The position numbers and the translations under genes were made by a program. Below are positions 18,123 to 25,365 of a DNA stretch of 64,000 nucleotides, piece after piece. The stretch comes from CAVSQX01 sp963730225 (lineage in GTDB: Bacteria; Planctomycetota; Phycisphaerae; Tepidisphaerales; Tepidisphaeraceae). The stretch is from assembly GCA_963730225.1 (NCBI GenBank), contig CAVSQX010000004.1, positions 1,178,001 to 1,242,000 on the forward strand, in the 5' to 3' direction. Positions within the stretch are counted from its first letter, which is position 1. Each line of letters opens with the position of its first letter. Under the pieces are notes generated by a model that saw nothing but the letters and a program-made list of their open reading frames with translations, searched no databases and had not been told where the DNA came from.

Positions 18123-18319
18123 AGTACACCCCCTTCATATCGCCGGTCAATCCGGGCCAGAATTGATCGTATTTGCTCCAGGTCTGCATCAGTAAACATA
18201 CGCAACTGTCCGGCCCTTGTGGTCGGTTCAATGTGGCGAGTCTCTACCACATAGCGGACGCGATGGAGCGGCATATTCAACCGCCGGGCAATTTGGCCCA
18301 TGGTATATAAAACAGGCAT
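18119..18319 (-). CDS. Small MerR-like HTH protein
   Basis: The 66-residue product starts at ATG 18319 behind a strong AAGGAGGGG site; an upstream in-frame ATG at 18349 lacks one. 'YTMGQIARRLNMPLHRVRYV' is a winged-helix DNA-recognition segment and 'RMFTDADLEQIRSIL' is the second helix pair, as in MerR and Xis proteins. Being first in the operon with the excisionase-like gene and the primase, it may be the element's regulator or a second recombination directionality factor. Confidence 0.8.
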   Translation of the reverse strand: MPVLYTMGQIARRLNMPLHRVRYVVETRHIEPTTRAGQLRMFTDADLEQIRSILARIDRRYEGGVL

Positions 18320-18460
18320 GGCAATCCCCTCCTTTTGGGGAAAAGGCATTTGAAGCTACGCGCTGGAACCACAATCTAGATGCCATAAACACGCGAAACC
18401 TCTACAAACATTATGAAGGAGGATTCCCCGGATATCTTTTCGCATCCGCTTCCGTGAAAC

Positions 18461-18493
18461 AAAAAGCCCCTTGCTATGTTGCAAAGGGGCCTT
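18461..18493 (-). terminator. Rho-independent terminator of the 267-residue gene
   Basis: On the minus strand GCCCCTTTGC pairs with GCAAGGGGC, one base bulged, around AACATA, and is followed by TTTTTG. It lies 41 bases after the stop of the gene at 18534-19337 and before the HTH operon, separating the two units. Confidence 0.8.
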
Positions 18494-18533
18494 CAGTAGA
18501 GATGAGACGGAATGAGAAATCCGTTTTCGTCCG

Positions 18534-19337
18534 CTATGTGTTTTCGGCGTTCTCCCGTGCTTCCCTCAGGTACCTAAGCCATGTCTCTTCTGAATGGGCT
18601 GTTCTGCTACTCCCCCTCGCTGAATTGGCGGCCCATTCATAGCACTTTCTATTCGTTGCGTTAGGGCCAAGTACCCTCATCGCCTGTCTGTATTGCGTCA
18701 GAACTTCCTGAAACCGTTCGGCGCATCGCTCGCCTGTTACTGGCACCGCGCCTGTATTTGTCAATTCCTTCTTAAGTGCCGCAATCGCTTCATTCACGGG
18801 GCACTCGCAATTCATCAGCCATCGTTCATCGTAATATCCGATCTTCTCACAACAGTACCGCTCATAAAATTTAAGGAAGGGGCAAGTATCGCGCGCGAGC
18901 AACGCCCAAACAGCCATATCCAGGCTGTCCGACGCCTTTTTCTCTGGACCATATCGAGATAGGGATTTACCAAGACAGATTGCGGGAAGTTTATCTTTCC
19001 AGATTGCCAACTCTGCGGTACACCGCTCGCGGTCCTCAACAGATAAGGCACCGGCACTTGCTGCTGATAGCCTTGCCTCGCATCGGTTAATATGCCCCAT
19101 CACCGTCTTTATGTCGCGCCTGTTTTCCTGTTGTATCCACGTCGCTATGATGTCCAAAGCATGGATAGGGCCATCCGTGAATCCATCCACTACCTTTTGC
19201 ACTTTACGCGCGTAATTAAGCTGTTCTACATTTGACCGCAACGGTAATGGCTGGTATACTGGTTCTGAGTCAATCAGTTCCATTGCCGCGTTTGCGACTT
19301 CGACACCGTTGGTTTCGCTCGTTTCGACGCAATTCAT
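18534..19337 (-). CDS. Hypothetical element protein, helical
   Basis: The 267-residue protein starts at ATG 19337 behind AAAAAAGGAT. It is mostly helical with many charged residues and nine or more cysteines, including 'YERYCCEKIGYYDERWLMNC' and 'ECPVNEAI'. It has no membrane segment and no recognised motif. It forms its own transcription unit, closed by the terminator at 18461-18493, and sits upstream of the HTH/primase operon. It could be element cargo or a regulator, and I cannot assign it. Confidence 0.7.
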   Translation of the reverse strand: MNCVETSETNGVEVANAAMELIDSEPVYQPLPLRSNVEQLNYARKVQKVVDGFTDGPIHALDIIATWIQQENRRDIKTVMGHINRCEARLSAASAGALSVEDRERCTAELAIWKDKLPAICLGKSLSRYGPEKKASDSLDMAVWALLARDTCPFLKFYERYCCEKIGYYDERWLMNCECPVNEAIAALKKELTNTGAVPVTGERCAERFQEVLTQYRQAMRVLGPNATNRKCYEWAANSARGSSRTAHSEETWLRYLREARENAENT

Positions 19338-19861
19338 AGTTATCCTTTTTTCTAAGCGCAGACCTAAGAGAACAATACTACATAATGCCAATTGCGGCCA
19401 CAAAGTGACAGGACATCTTTCGCTAGATTGGCTCGGTTAGGCGCTGACTGGCACGTCTATACTCGATCTACCGATTGTAGCGTTTATGATAGGTTGAAAA
19501 AGCGAACCTACCGCACATGAAATCACATGAAGTGCAATTTCGCAAGTCGGCCAGTCCCATAACCCACCACAGCCTACCAACGTCGCCGGTGTGTTGACAG
19601 AACCCCCTGATTCCTGGGGTTTTTCGAGGTTGTGTCAACTGTCAATTGTAGATCGCAAATAAATGTGCCCCACCGACGCCAAACCTGTGCGAACAGGCAC
19701 CTCCTATATACCCTCATTTTCAGTCCAATAGCTGGGATGTAAGAAAGCCACTGTTGGGGCGAGTATTGCCGACGCAAGGAGATTGAACCTCTATACAAGC
19801 CAACCGGTTCTGCCGAAGAAAACGCAATGGCAACTGACGTTTCAACGGCGGAGAGAAGATT
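19338..19861. other. Non-coding region of the element with second repeat
   Basis: About 520 bases separate the divergent genes at 18534-19337 and 19862-20200. It holds the second palindromic repeat unit (19552-19645) and AT-rich stretches. No gene is supportable. It is a natural place for the replication origin of the excised form, but no iteron array beyond the TTGACAG pairs is visible. Confidence 0.5.
19552..19645. repeat. Palindromic repeat unit, copy 2
   Basis: It has the same parts and order as the unit at 15551-15678: CAGTCCCATAACC (19552-19564), GTTGACAGAACCCC (19593-19606), then GGTTGTGTCAAC (19628-19639) running into a second TGTCAA. The two units lie about 4 kb apart and flank the primase, the two HTH genes and the 267-residue gene. 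Confidence 0.65.
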
Positions 19862-20200
19862 ATGCAGGCTTTAACTAAGCAACAGGAGGGCCTTGTTGAA
19901 GAGCTAACTAAGCAATTCGCAACCCCTGCCATAGTGCCCTTCAAAACATCCGCCAGCGCCCCTACTGCCAATTCTGATCTTCCAAGTTTAATCATTCACA
20001 TTTGCCGAATGGTTCGGATCAAGCGAGTCATGGCTTATGTCGGGCGCGAATGGTTCCGAGCGGTGATTGCCGGGTGTGCAATCGCGCTTGTGGTGATGGC
20101 GTGGCAGGAAAAGAAGCATCAGGATCGGATGCAGGAAATCAGCATTGCAATGACCCACCAATGCGCTACTTGGGCAATGGTGCATGAGTTGCAGCGATAA
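19862..20200 (+). CDS. Hypothetical small membrane-anchored protein
   Basis: This 112-residue protein starts at ATG 19862 behind GGAGAGAAG. The N-terminus 'MQALTKQQEGLVEELTKQF' is helical and charged, and one membrane helix lies near 'AVIAGCAIALVVMAW', followed by a short charged tail. It is the only plus-strand gene in the element. Its last 35 bases overlap, tail to tail, the end of the HAF-repeat gene. Superinfection or membrane functions are possible but there is no direct evidence. Confidence 0.6.
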   Translation: MQALTKQQEGLVEELTKQFATPAIVPFKTSASAPTANSDLPSLIIHICRMVRIKRVMAYVGREWFRAVIAGCAIALVVMAWQEKKHQDRMQEISIAMTHQCATWAMVHELQR

Positions 20201-21305
20201 AGCCGTATCCCTTCACTCTCTCGACACGGCTCGGTTTCCGGTGTCGCCGCCCTAGCAGCAGACCAGCGCCAGATAGAAGCCAAATCACGCTCGGTTCTGG
20301 AATGGGCGTCAACAGGAAAGCATGGTCCTGCCCGTCAATCACACCGTCGCCAACGATTTCCCCAGCATCATTTATTCCGGTAGCGTCTTGCAGTGCCCAT
20401 CCTGAATCAGCCGGAATCAAATCGTTTAGATCGACCATTGATCCATCGCTGTATAGAAACGCATCGCGCGTTTGATCGGGGTAATTGCCCGGTCCTGAAA
20501 GATCGGCGGCTCCGACAACTTGCCCTAGATCGTTTATCGCATACGCGGTGCTTGTTGCTCCCCCAAGCGTACCCAGATCAAACATCATACCATCGTTGTA
20601 GAGGTAAGCGTGCGTATTCTCACTATTGTTGCTGATCGTTGAAGTGCCAACGATTTGTCCTTCATTGTTGATTGCGTTGGCTGTGCTGGCCGATCCACCC
20701 AACGTACCAATGAACACTGTTTCACTGCCATCGTATAGAAATGCGTGATACGCTCCGCCCACGATCAGTCCAGTGACGTAATTATTTCCCACGATGTCAC
20801 CTTCATCATTGATTGCAAGTGGCTCGAAGGATAAATCAGTCCATGTGCCATTGGCGTAAAGGAACGGTTGATGCTGGATATATCCAACAATTTCACCACT
20901 ATTGTTGACGCCCGCAGCCTGTCCAAAGCCAGCTTCAAGTGAGAGATACGTCATTTTGCCGTTGATATCAGCGAACGGCCCAAATGTTCCATTCGTTTGA
21001 TATTCAATTCCTACGACCTCACCCCCAGAATTTATTGCTAGGCCGTAGCTCCCCGGTCCCGTTGGCGTATCCAAATCTCTCATGGTGCCATTAGAGTACA
21101 AAAATGCGTTTAGACCTCCCTCGGCTGTGGTGGCATAACCCGTGATTTCACCACTTGCATTGATGGCAGTCGCATAACTGCTGCCGCCGCCCAACGTGCC
21201 CAGATCAGTGACGGTGTATTCCACGCTCGCCGAAGCAACCTGAGATAGAGCGCAGGCAAGTACGCCGCCAATGATTGTCTGTAAGACGGGTCTTTCAAAT
21301 TCCAT
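20166..21305 (-). CDS. HAF-repeat protein with PEP-CTERM tail
   Basis: The 379-residue protein starts at ATG 21305. A signal peptide ('TIIGGVLACALSQVASA') precedes about seven HAF-type repeats, for example 'DLGTLGGGSSYATAINASGE', 'FIGTLGGSASTANAINNEGQ' and 'DLGTLGGATSTAYAINDLGQ', which fold as an extracellular beta-propeller. The C-terminus carries 'IPEPSVIWLLSGAGLLLGRR', an exosortase sorting signal, but with about 25 extra residues after the basic cluster, which is longer than usual. This is a surface-protein cargo gene near the right end of the element; such cargo is unusual for a small integrative element. Confidence 0.88.
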   Translation of the reverse strand: MEFERPVLQTIIGGVLACALSQVASASVEYTVTDLGTLGGGSSYATAINASGEITGYATTAEGGLNAFLYSNGTMRDLDTPTGPGSYGLAINSGGEVVGIEYQTNGTFGPFADINGKMTYLSLEAGFGQAAGVNNSGEIVGYIQHQPFLYANGTWTDLSFEPLAINDEGDIVGNNYVTGLIVGGAYHAFLYDGSETVFIGTLGGSASTANAINNEGQIVGTSTISNNSENTHAYLYNDGMMFDLGTLGGATSTAYAINDLGQVVGAADLSGPGNYPDQTRDAFLYSDGSMVDLNDLIPADSGWALQDATGINDAGEIVGDGVIDGQDHAFLLTPIPEPSVIWLLSGAGLLLGRRHRKPSRVERVKGYGFIAATHAPLPK

Positions 21306-21542
21306 TGCGGTTAAATGTTGTACGGGCGAAATTGCACAACCAGCAGTTTTCCATATCGACCATTCATTCATTTACGTTGTACATTTCTTGCGACGCTCGA
21401 AAAAACTGAGCGGGGAGTGGAAGCAATATAAAGGAGCCTCAAACCCAAATTGAAATTGGAAAGGTGACACCCCGCCCCTCACAGAAATAGGCCAGCATCA
21501 GGAACGGGGAGAGAAAGTGCAGCGGCGTCGCAGCGCAACATC

Positions 21543-21623
21543 AGCCGCGTCACACCGGCAATGGAAGCGGGGATTGCGAATCACGTGTGGGAAATTGAAG
21601 AATTGGTTGCACTGCTCGACTAA
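21543..21623 (+). pseudogene. C-terminal remnant of a transposase
   Basis: The last 26 codons before TAA 21621-21623 read 'RVTPAMEAGIANHVWEIEEL' and then 'VALLD'. This resembles the end of IS1-like DDE transposases ('RVTPAMAAGI..HVW..EE'). Nothing upstream continues it and no inverted repeats are visible, so it is a decayed insertion sequence fragment near the element's right end. The identification is from memory of the motif. Confidence 0.5.
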
Positions 21624-21706
21624 GCTGGGCCACACTTATCTCGCCGCCACAGTCAGGAGCGGTGAAAAGCGGTGCTCTGCCTATGCTTAAGCGATTGCTT
21701 TGTTGC

Positions 21707-21880
21707 TCATACCCGGCCGGCAAGCGCTAAGATCGCTTTGCGGACTTCCGCTGACAGTTGCGGCCACGCTTCGATCAGGCGGGCAAGATCAGGATCAGCG
21801 GCGGGATTTTCTGCACCAACTGCTGTCAAACATGCTGTATCGGGGTTTGGCTTGTTCGATAAGTCGTTGGTTTCAGCGGC
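21707..21880 (-). pseudogene. Remnant resembling an integrase C-terminal tail
   Basis: On the minus strand the codons read 'ADPDLARLIEAWPQLSAEVR' and then 'KAILALAGRV' before the stop. A '(D)PDL..L..AWP.L...(I/V)...ILA' ending is common in C-terminal tails of planctomycete phage-type integrases and their neighbours. The open frame runs on through the right attachment site, where it reads the tRNA fragment, so no proper start exists. It may be a scar of an earlier insertion at the same tRNA. Confidence 0.35.
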
Positions 21881-21899
21881 ACTTAGAGGGGTAGTACGG

Positions 21900-21922
21900 T
21901 AGCCAACTGAGCTAACCGCCCG
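21900..21922. repeat. Right attachment site (attR)
   Basis: This is the right copy of the 23-bp repeat, identical to 12952-12974. It holds only the 5' part of tRNA-Val and is followed on the right by the host sequence that preceded the tRNA before insertion. Confidence 0.85.
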
Positions 21923-21932
21923 AATAAACCGC

Positions 21933-21961
21933 ATCCTAGCCGCATTTGCCCAACTCATCAA
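21933..21961 (-). promoter_or_regulatory. Stranded original promoter of tRNA-Val
   Basis: On the minus strand TTGATG (21961-21956) and TAGGAT (21938-21933) are spaced by exactly 17 bases and point into the tRNA fragment of attR, with the -10 ending 11 bases before it. This fits a sigma-70-type promoter that drove tRNA-Val before the element inserted. It now reads into the element's right end. Confidence 0.5.
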
Positions 21962-22935
21962 GGTATCCATCTGCTGAGTTGGGTAGGACAATATTGACTT
22001 TTCGTCGCTGGTCTGCGACACCTTCTGGTGTGGCGAAATCAATCACTCCCATTCGGCTGCTGGGAAGGAATTATTTCATTCCCGGTCGAGCCGCCGCCCG
22101 CGCCAGTCTAGGCACCGTCAATGGCACTATTCCGCTGCACGACCGCGATTTCATGGAGATCGCCCTGGTGCTGAGCGGATCGGCGACGCATCAAACCATC
22201 TACGGCAAGCAGGAAGTCAGCCGCGGCGATCTGTTTGTTCTGCGGCCCGGCGGATGGCACCGATATTTAGATGCCCACGATCTGGAACTGTGCGAATGCC
22301 GATTTGCCATGGAGCTGCTTCAGCGCGAACTGGCCTGGACGCGCGACGATCCGGGCATGGAACTGCTCTTCTGGGCCGCGCCGATTTCCGTCGATCGCCG
22401 CGGCGTCATGCACCTGCGGCTTAAAGGCGAAGCCCTGAATCGCGCCGAACAAATGATGCGCGAATTGGCTGAACTGACCGACCCGGCTTCGCCCGGTGAT
22501 CGCTCGCAGGAAATCGGCCGGCTGCTGCTGTTGCTGGCGCATCTGGGCCACGAAGTCACCGCATCGCTCCAGGTGATTCGCAAGGGCAAGCCCGAGCCGC
22601 ACCAGGCCGTCACCGAAGGCATTCGCATGATGGAGCAGCAGATTCGCCGCGATTGGACGCTGCCGGATTTGGCCAAGCGATTGAAGGTCGAAAAATCGTA
22701 TTTGATTCGGCTTTTCCGCACCCACACGGGTGCCCCGCCGATGCAATTTCTGGCTCAGATTCGCGCCGAGCGAGCCGCCCTGCTGCTGCTTCGCACCCGC
22801 CGAGACATCAGCGTGATTGGACGGCAGGTCGGTTGGGACGATCCGAATTATTTTGCTCGCAGATTCAAAGCCCACTTCGGTCTCAGCGCCACTCGATATC
22901 GAACGCAATTCGAATCCAGCAACGACGGCGATTGA
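21946..22935 (+). CDS. AraC-family transcriptional regulator with cupin domain
   Basis: The N-terminal half is a cupin-like sensor ('ALVLSGSATHQTIYGKQEVS', then 'GDLFVLRPGGWHRYL'). The C-terminal 100 residues are two AraC helix-turn-helix units: 'WTLPDLAKRLKVEKSYLIRL' and 'ISVIGRQVGWDDPNYFARRF', ending 'KAHFGLSATRYR'. Such proteins usually activate sugar-use genes in response to a ligand. The longest frame starts with TTG at 21946; GTG 22030 fits better because conservation begins after it. The gene lies directly beside attR, so its upstream sequence was changed by the insertion. Confidence 0.9.
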   Translation: MPNSSRYPSAELGRTILTFRRWSATPSGVAKSITPIRLLGRNYFIPGRAAARASLGTVNGTIPLHDRDFMEIALVLSGSATHQTIYGKQEVSRGDLFVLRPGGWHRYLDAHDLELCECRFAMELLQRELAWTRDDPGMELLFWAAPISVDRRGVMHLRLKGEALNRAEQMMRELAELTDPASPGDRSQEIGRLLLLLAHLGHEVTASLQVIRKGKPEPHQAVTEGIRMMEQQIRRDWTLPDLAKRLKVEKSYLIRLFRTHTGAPPMQFLAQIRAERAALLLLRTRRDISVIGRQVGWDDPNYFARRFKAHFGLSATRYRTQFESSNDGD

Positions 22936-22998
22936 TTCCCAGCGGTTTTAGAATCCCCTGGGGCGGGGTCTTAGATGCCCCGAAGATCCGAATCGCAT

Positions 22999-23607
22999 TC
23001 ACGCCCCGAAATTCCCCACAACCCCCCGCAGCGCTCCCAGCACCGCGCCCCACCGCCGGTTGGTTTCGGTTGTCTCATACAGCAGAACGTCGCTGAGCAA
23101 TACAAAATCCCGATCGCTCAGCGCCTGCTTGATCTGACGAAGCTGTTCGGCAAATTCCGCCAGCACTTCGCCCAGTGAGTTTTTCCCAATCGTCAATTTC
23201 TCCAAATCCAGCCGGAGCAACTGCCCGATCTTCATGACCGATTCCTGGGCGCTCTTCCACGTCGTGAAACAGAGACCCAGCTTCTCCATCGCCTTGGCGA
23301 CCTGGTTTTGGCCGAGCAGCTCGGCCGCTTCGCCTTTGAATCGCTCGGCCCCGATCAACTGTGTTTCCACGCCGGCAAGCACTTCCAGCGCCATTTCCGT
23401 GGGATGGGCCGTTTCGATGAACAGCGTCTTTCCCTGCACGGCCGACTGGCGAATCTGCCCGATCTTCGATAGATCCGGCTTCTGCCCGTCGATGAGCAGA
23501 TTCACGATCAGCCGGTCGTCACGCTGCAAGTGAGCTAAAACCTGCCCGACGGTTTGCAGGCCCAATTCCTCCGCCGCCAGCGGCTGCTGATCGACCATCA
23601 CGGACAT
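22999..23607 (-). CDS. Hypothetical cytoplasmic protein
   Basis: This 202-residue protein starts at 'MSVMVDQQPLAAEELGL'; an in-frame ATG 33 bases upstream is less likely. It has an alpha/beta N-terminal half ('DRLIVNLLIDGQKPDLSK') and a long helical C-terminal half with heptad-like Leu spacing ('LRLDLEKLTIGKNSLGEVL'). There is no membrane segment or known motif. It is divergent from the Ycf46-like ATPase gene, with about 120 bases between starts. Confidence 0.7.
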   Translation of the reverse strand: MSVMVDQQPLAAEELGLQTVGQVLAHLQRDDRLIVNLLIDGQKPDLSKIGQIRQSAVQGKTLFIETAHPTEMALEVLAGVETQLIGAERFKGEAAELLGQNQVAKAMEKLGLCFTTWKSAQESVMKIGQLLRLDLEKLTIGKNSLGEVLAEFAEQLRQIKQALSDRDFVLLSDVLLYETTETNRRWGAVLGALRGVVGNFGA

Positions 23608-23729
23608 GTTCGCTCCTGTAAGAATCGCAAACCGGCTCATCCGGTCTCATCGGTTTATCGGTCGTTGGGCGTCGCCGACTTGATTCACGTCCGATAATTC
23701 TTCAGACTTGGCGCCCAAAGGGCATTTCC

Positions 23730-25223
23730 ATGACCGACCGCGCCCGGCTCGAACAACTGATCATCGCCCGCCATTCCTGCGTCACCATCACCACCGCGGA
23801 TGAAGCGTACGTGCTGACCATGCTGCGCGAGATCGCCGTCGAGGCCCAGCGTGAAATGTGGCAATGGACCATCACCGACGGCTTGCGCGATGCCGTTCTG
23901 GCCCAGGGCCGGTCCGTTCCGCAGACCGATCATCCCGCCGCCGCGCTGTATTACCTCACGCACAACATCAACGCTCCGGTCATCTGCGCCATGCTCGATC
24001 TGCCCGGCCATCTCAAGGATGAGCGCGTGCTTCGCACCCTTCGGGAAACGATCGATCATTTCGATGGCATCGGCGCGATGCTGGTGCTGATCCATCCCTG
24101 CGGTGATCTTCCGGTCGCCGTCACTTCCATCGCCACCGTTTTCGACGTCTCCTTTCCCGACAAAACCGAATTGGAATCCATCCTGCGTGAAACCGTCCGC
24201 AAAATTTCGGCGCAGCGACAATTGCAGGTCAATCTCTCTCGCCAGGGGCTCAATGCCATCGTTCGCAATTTACAGGGGCTTACGCGCGCCCAGGCCCGGC
24301 GCGTGATTGAAGATGCCGTCTGCCAGGAAGGCCGCGTCGACGAGCATAATGTGAACCTGATTCTGGTCGGTAAACGTCAGGCCCTCAGCGGCGCGGGCAT
24401 GTTGCAATACGTGGAAGCGCCCGTCGATCTGAACGAAGTCGGCGGCTTGAACAAATTGAAGCAATGGGTTCTTCGCCGCAAACCGGGCCTGGACAGCGAC
24501 GACGCCGTCGCCTTCGGCCTCACGCCGCCGCGCGGCGTGCTGATGCTGGGCGTGCAGGGCGCGGGCAAAAGTCTGGCTGCCAAAGCCGTCGCCACCGCCG
24601 GGCAGTTGCCGCTTCTGCGGATGGATGTCGGCTCGCTGTACGATCCATACGTCGGCCAATCCGAACGGCGTCTGCGCAATGCGCTCAAGCAGGCCGAGAT
24701 GATGTCGCCGGTGGTTTTGTGGATCGATGAGATTGAAAAGGCCTTCGCCTCCGCCGCCAGCGAGAGCACCGATGGCGGACTTTCCCGCCGAATGTTCGGC
24801 GCGCTGCTCACCTGGATGCAGGAGCGAACTGAACCGGTTTTTCTGATCGCCACCGCAAACGATATCGAAGCCCTGCCGCCGGAGTTGCTGCGCAAGGGCC
24901 GCTTCGACGAAATCTTTTTCGTCGATCTGCCGACCCTGGAAGCGCGAACGCAGATTCTGGAAATTCATCTGAAAAAGCGCAAGCGCGATCCGGCCAAGTT
25001 CGATATTCCCGCCCTGGCGGAAGCGTCCGACGGCTACAGCGGGGCGGAGATCGAGCAGGCGATCATCTCCGCTCTGTACGACGCCTTTGCAGCCAAGACC
25101 GAGCTTTGCACGGCCCAGATTCTGGCCGCCCTAAAAGGCTCGCCGCCGTTGTCGGTCACCATGGCCGAGCGCGTCGCCGCCCTGCGAGCGTGGGCCGTCG
25201 ATCGCTGCGTCCCGGCGGATTAA
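23730..25223 (+). CDS. Ycf46-like AAA+ ATPase
   Basis: The 497-residue protein matches the Ycf46 type of AAA+ proteins. The N-terminal 230 residues are a degenerate P-loop-like fold. The AAA domain has Walker A 'GVQGAGKSLAAKAVA', Walker B 'VVLWIDEIEKAF', a sensor region 'FLIATANDIEALPPELLRKG' and arginine finger 'GRFDEIF'. In cyanobacteria Ycf46 relatives affect CO2 use and photosynthesis; in other bacteria the role is unknown. It is cytoplasmic and probably forms hexamers. The start ATG 23730 fits well with conservation. Confidence 0.88.
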   Translation: MTDRARLEQLIIARHSCVTITTADEAYVLTMLREIAVEAQREMWQWTITDGLRDAVLAQGRSVPQTDHPAAALYYLTHNINAPVICAMLDLPGHLKDERVLRTLRETIDHFDGIGAMLVLIHPCGDLPVAVTSIATVFDVSFPDKTELESILRETVRKISAQRQLQVNLSRQGLNAIVRNLQGLTRAQARRVIEDAVCQEGRVDEHNVNLILVGKRQALSGAGMLQYVEAPVDLNEVGGLNKLKQWVLRRKPGLDSDDAVAFGLTPPRGVLMLGVQGAGKSLAAKAVATAGQLPLLRMDVGSLYDPYVGQSERRLRNALKQAEMMSPVVLWIDEIEKAFASAASESTDGGLSRRMFGALLTWMQERTEPVFLIATANDIEALPPELLRKGRFDEIFFVDLPTLEARTQILEIHLKKRKRDPAKFDIPALAEASDGYSGAEIEQAIISALYDAFAAKTELCTAQILAALKGSPPLSVTMAERVAALRAWAVDRCVPAD

Positions 25224-25365
25224 AAATCTCTTGAATCGCATCGCCGGGCGGGTTTATAATTCCGTTCCGCTCGCCGGCCTCCGCGACTCTCGATTGCCCC
25301 GCGCCGCGGTGGTCAAAAAGACGGAGTTCTATCGATCTAACCCACATTCTCCACGAGGAGGAGCC

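Larger units (their letters stand above)
12952..21922. mobile_element. Integrative element in tRNA-Val, about 9 kb
   Basis: A 23-bp direct repeat at 12952-12974 and 21900-21922 bounds the element. The left copy belongs to the intact tRNA-Val and the right copy is only its 5' fragment. A tyrosine integrase lies next to the left end. Inside are, on the minus strand, the integrase, two unknown genes, a primase/DUF3987 protein and two HTH proteins, then an unknown 267-residue protein and a HAF-repeat PEP-CTERM gene, plus one plus-strand small membrane protein. There are no capsid, terminase, relaxase or type IV secretion genes, so it is a small integrative mobilisable element or phage satellite rather than a full prophage or conjugative element. 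By eye it is more AT-rich than its flanks. Confidence 0.85.
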
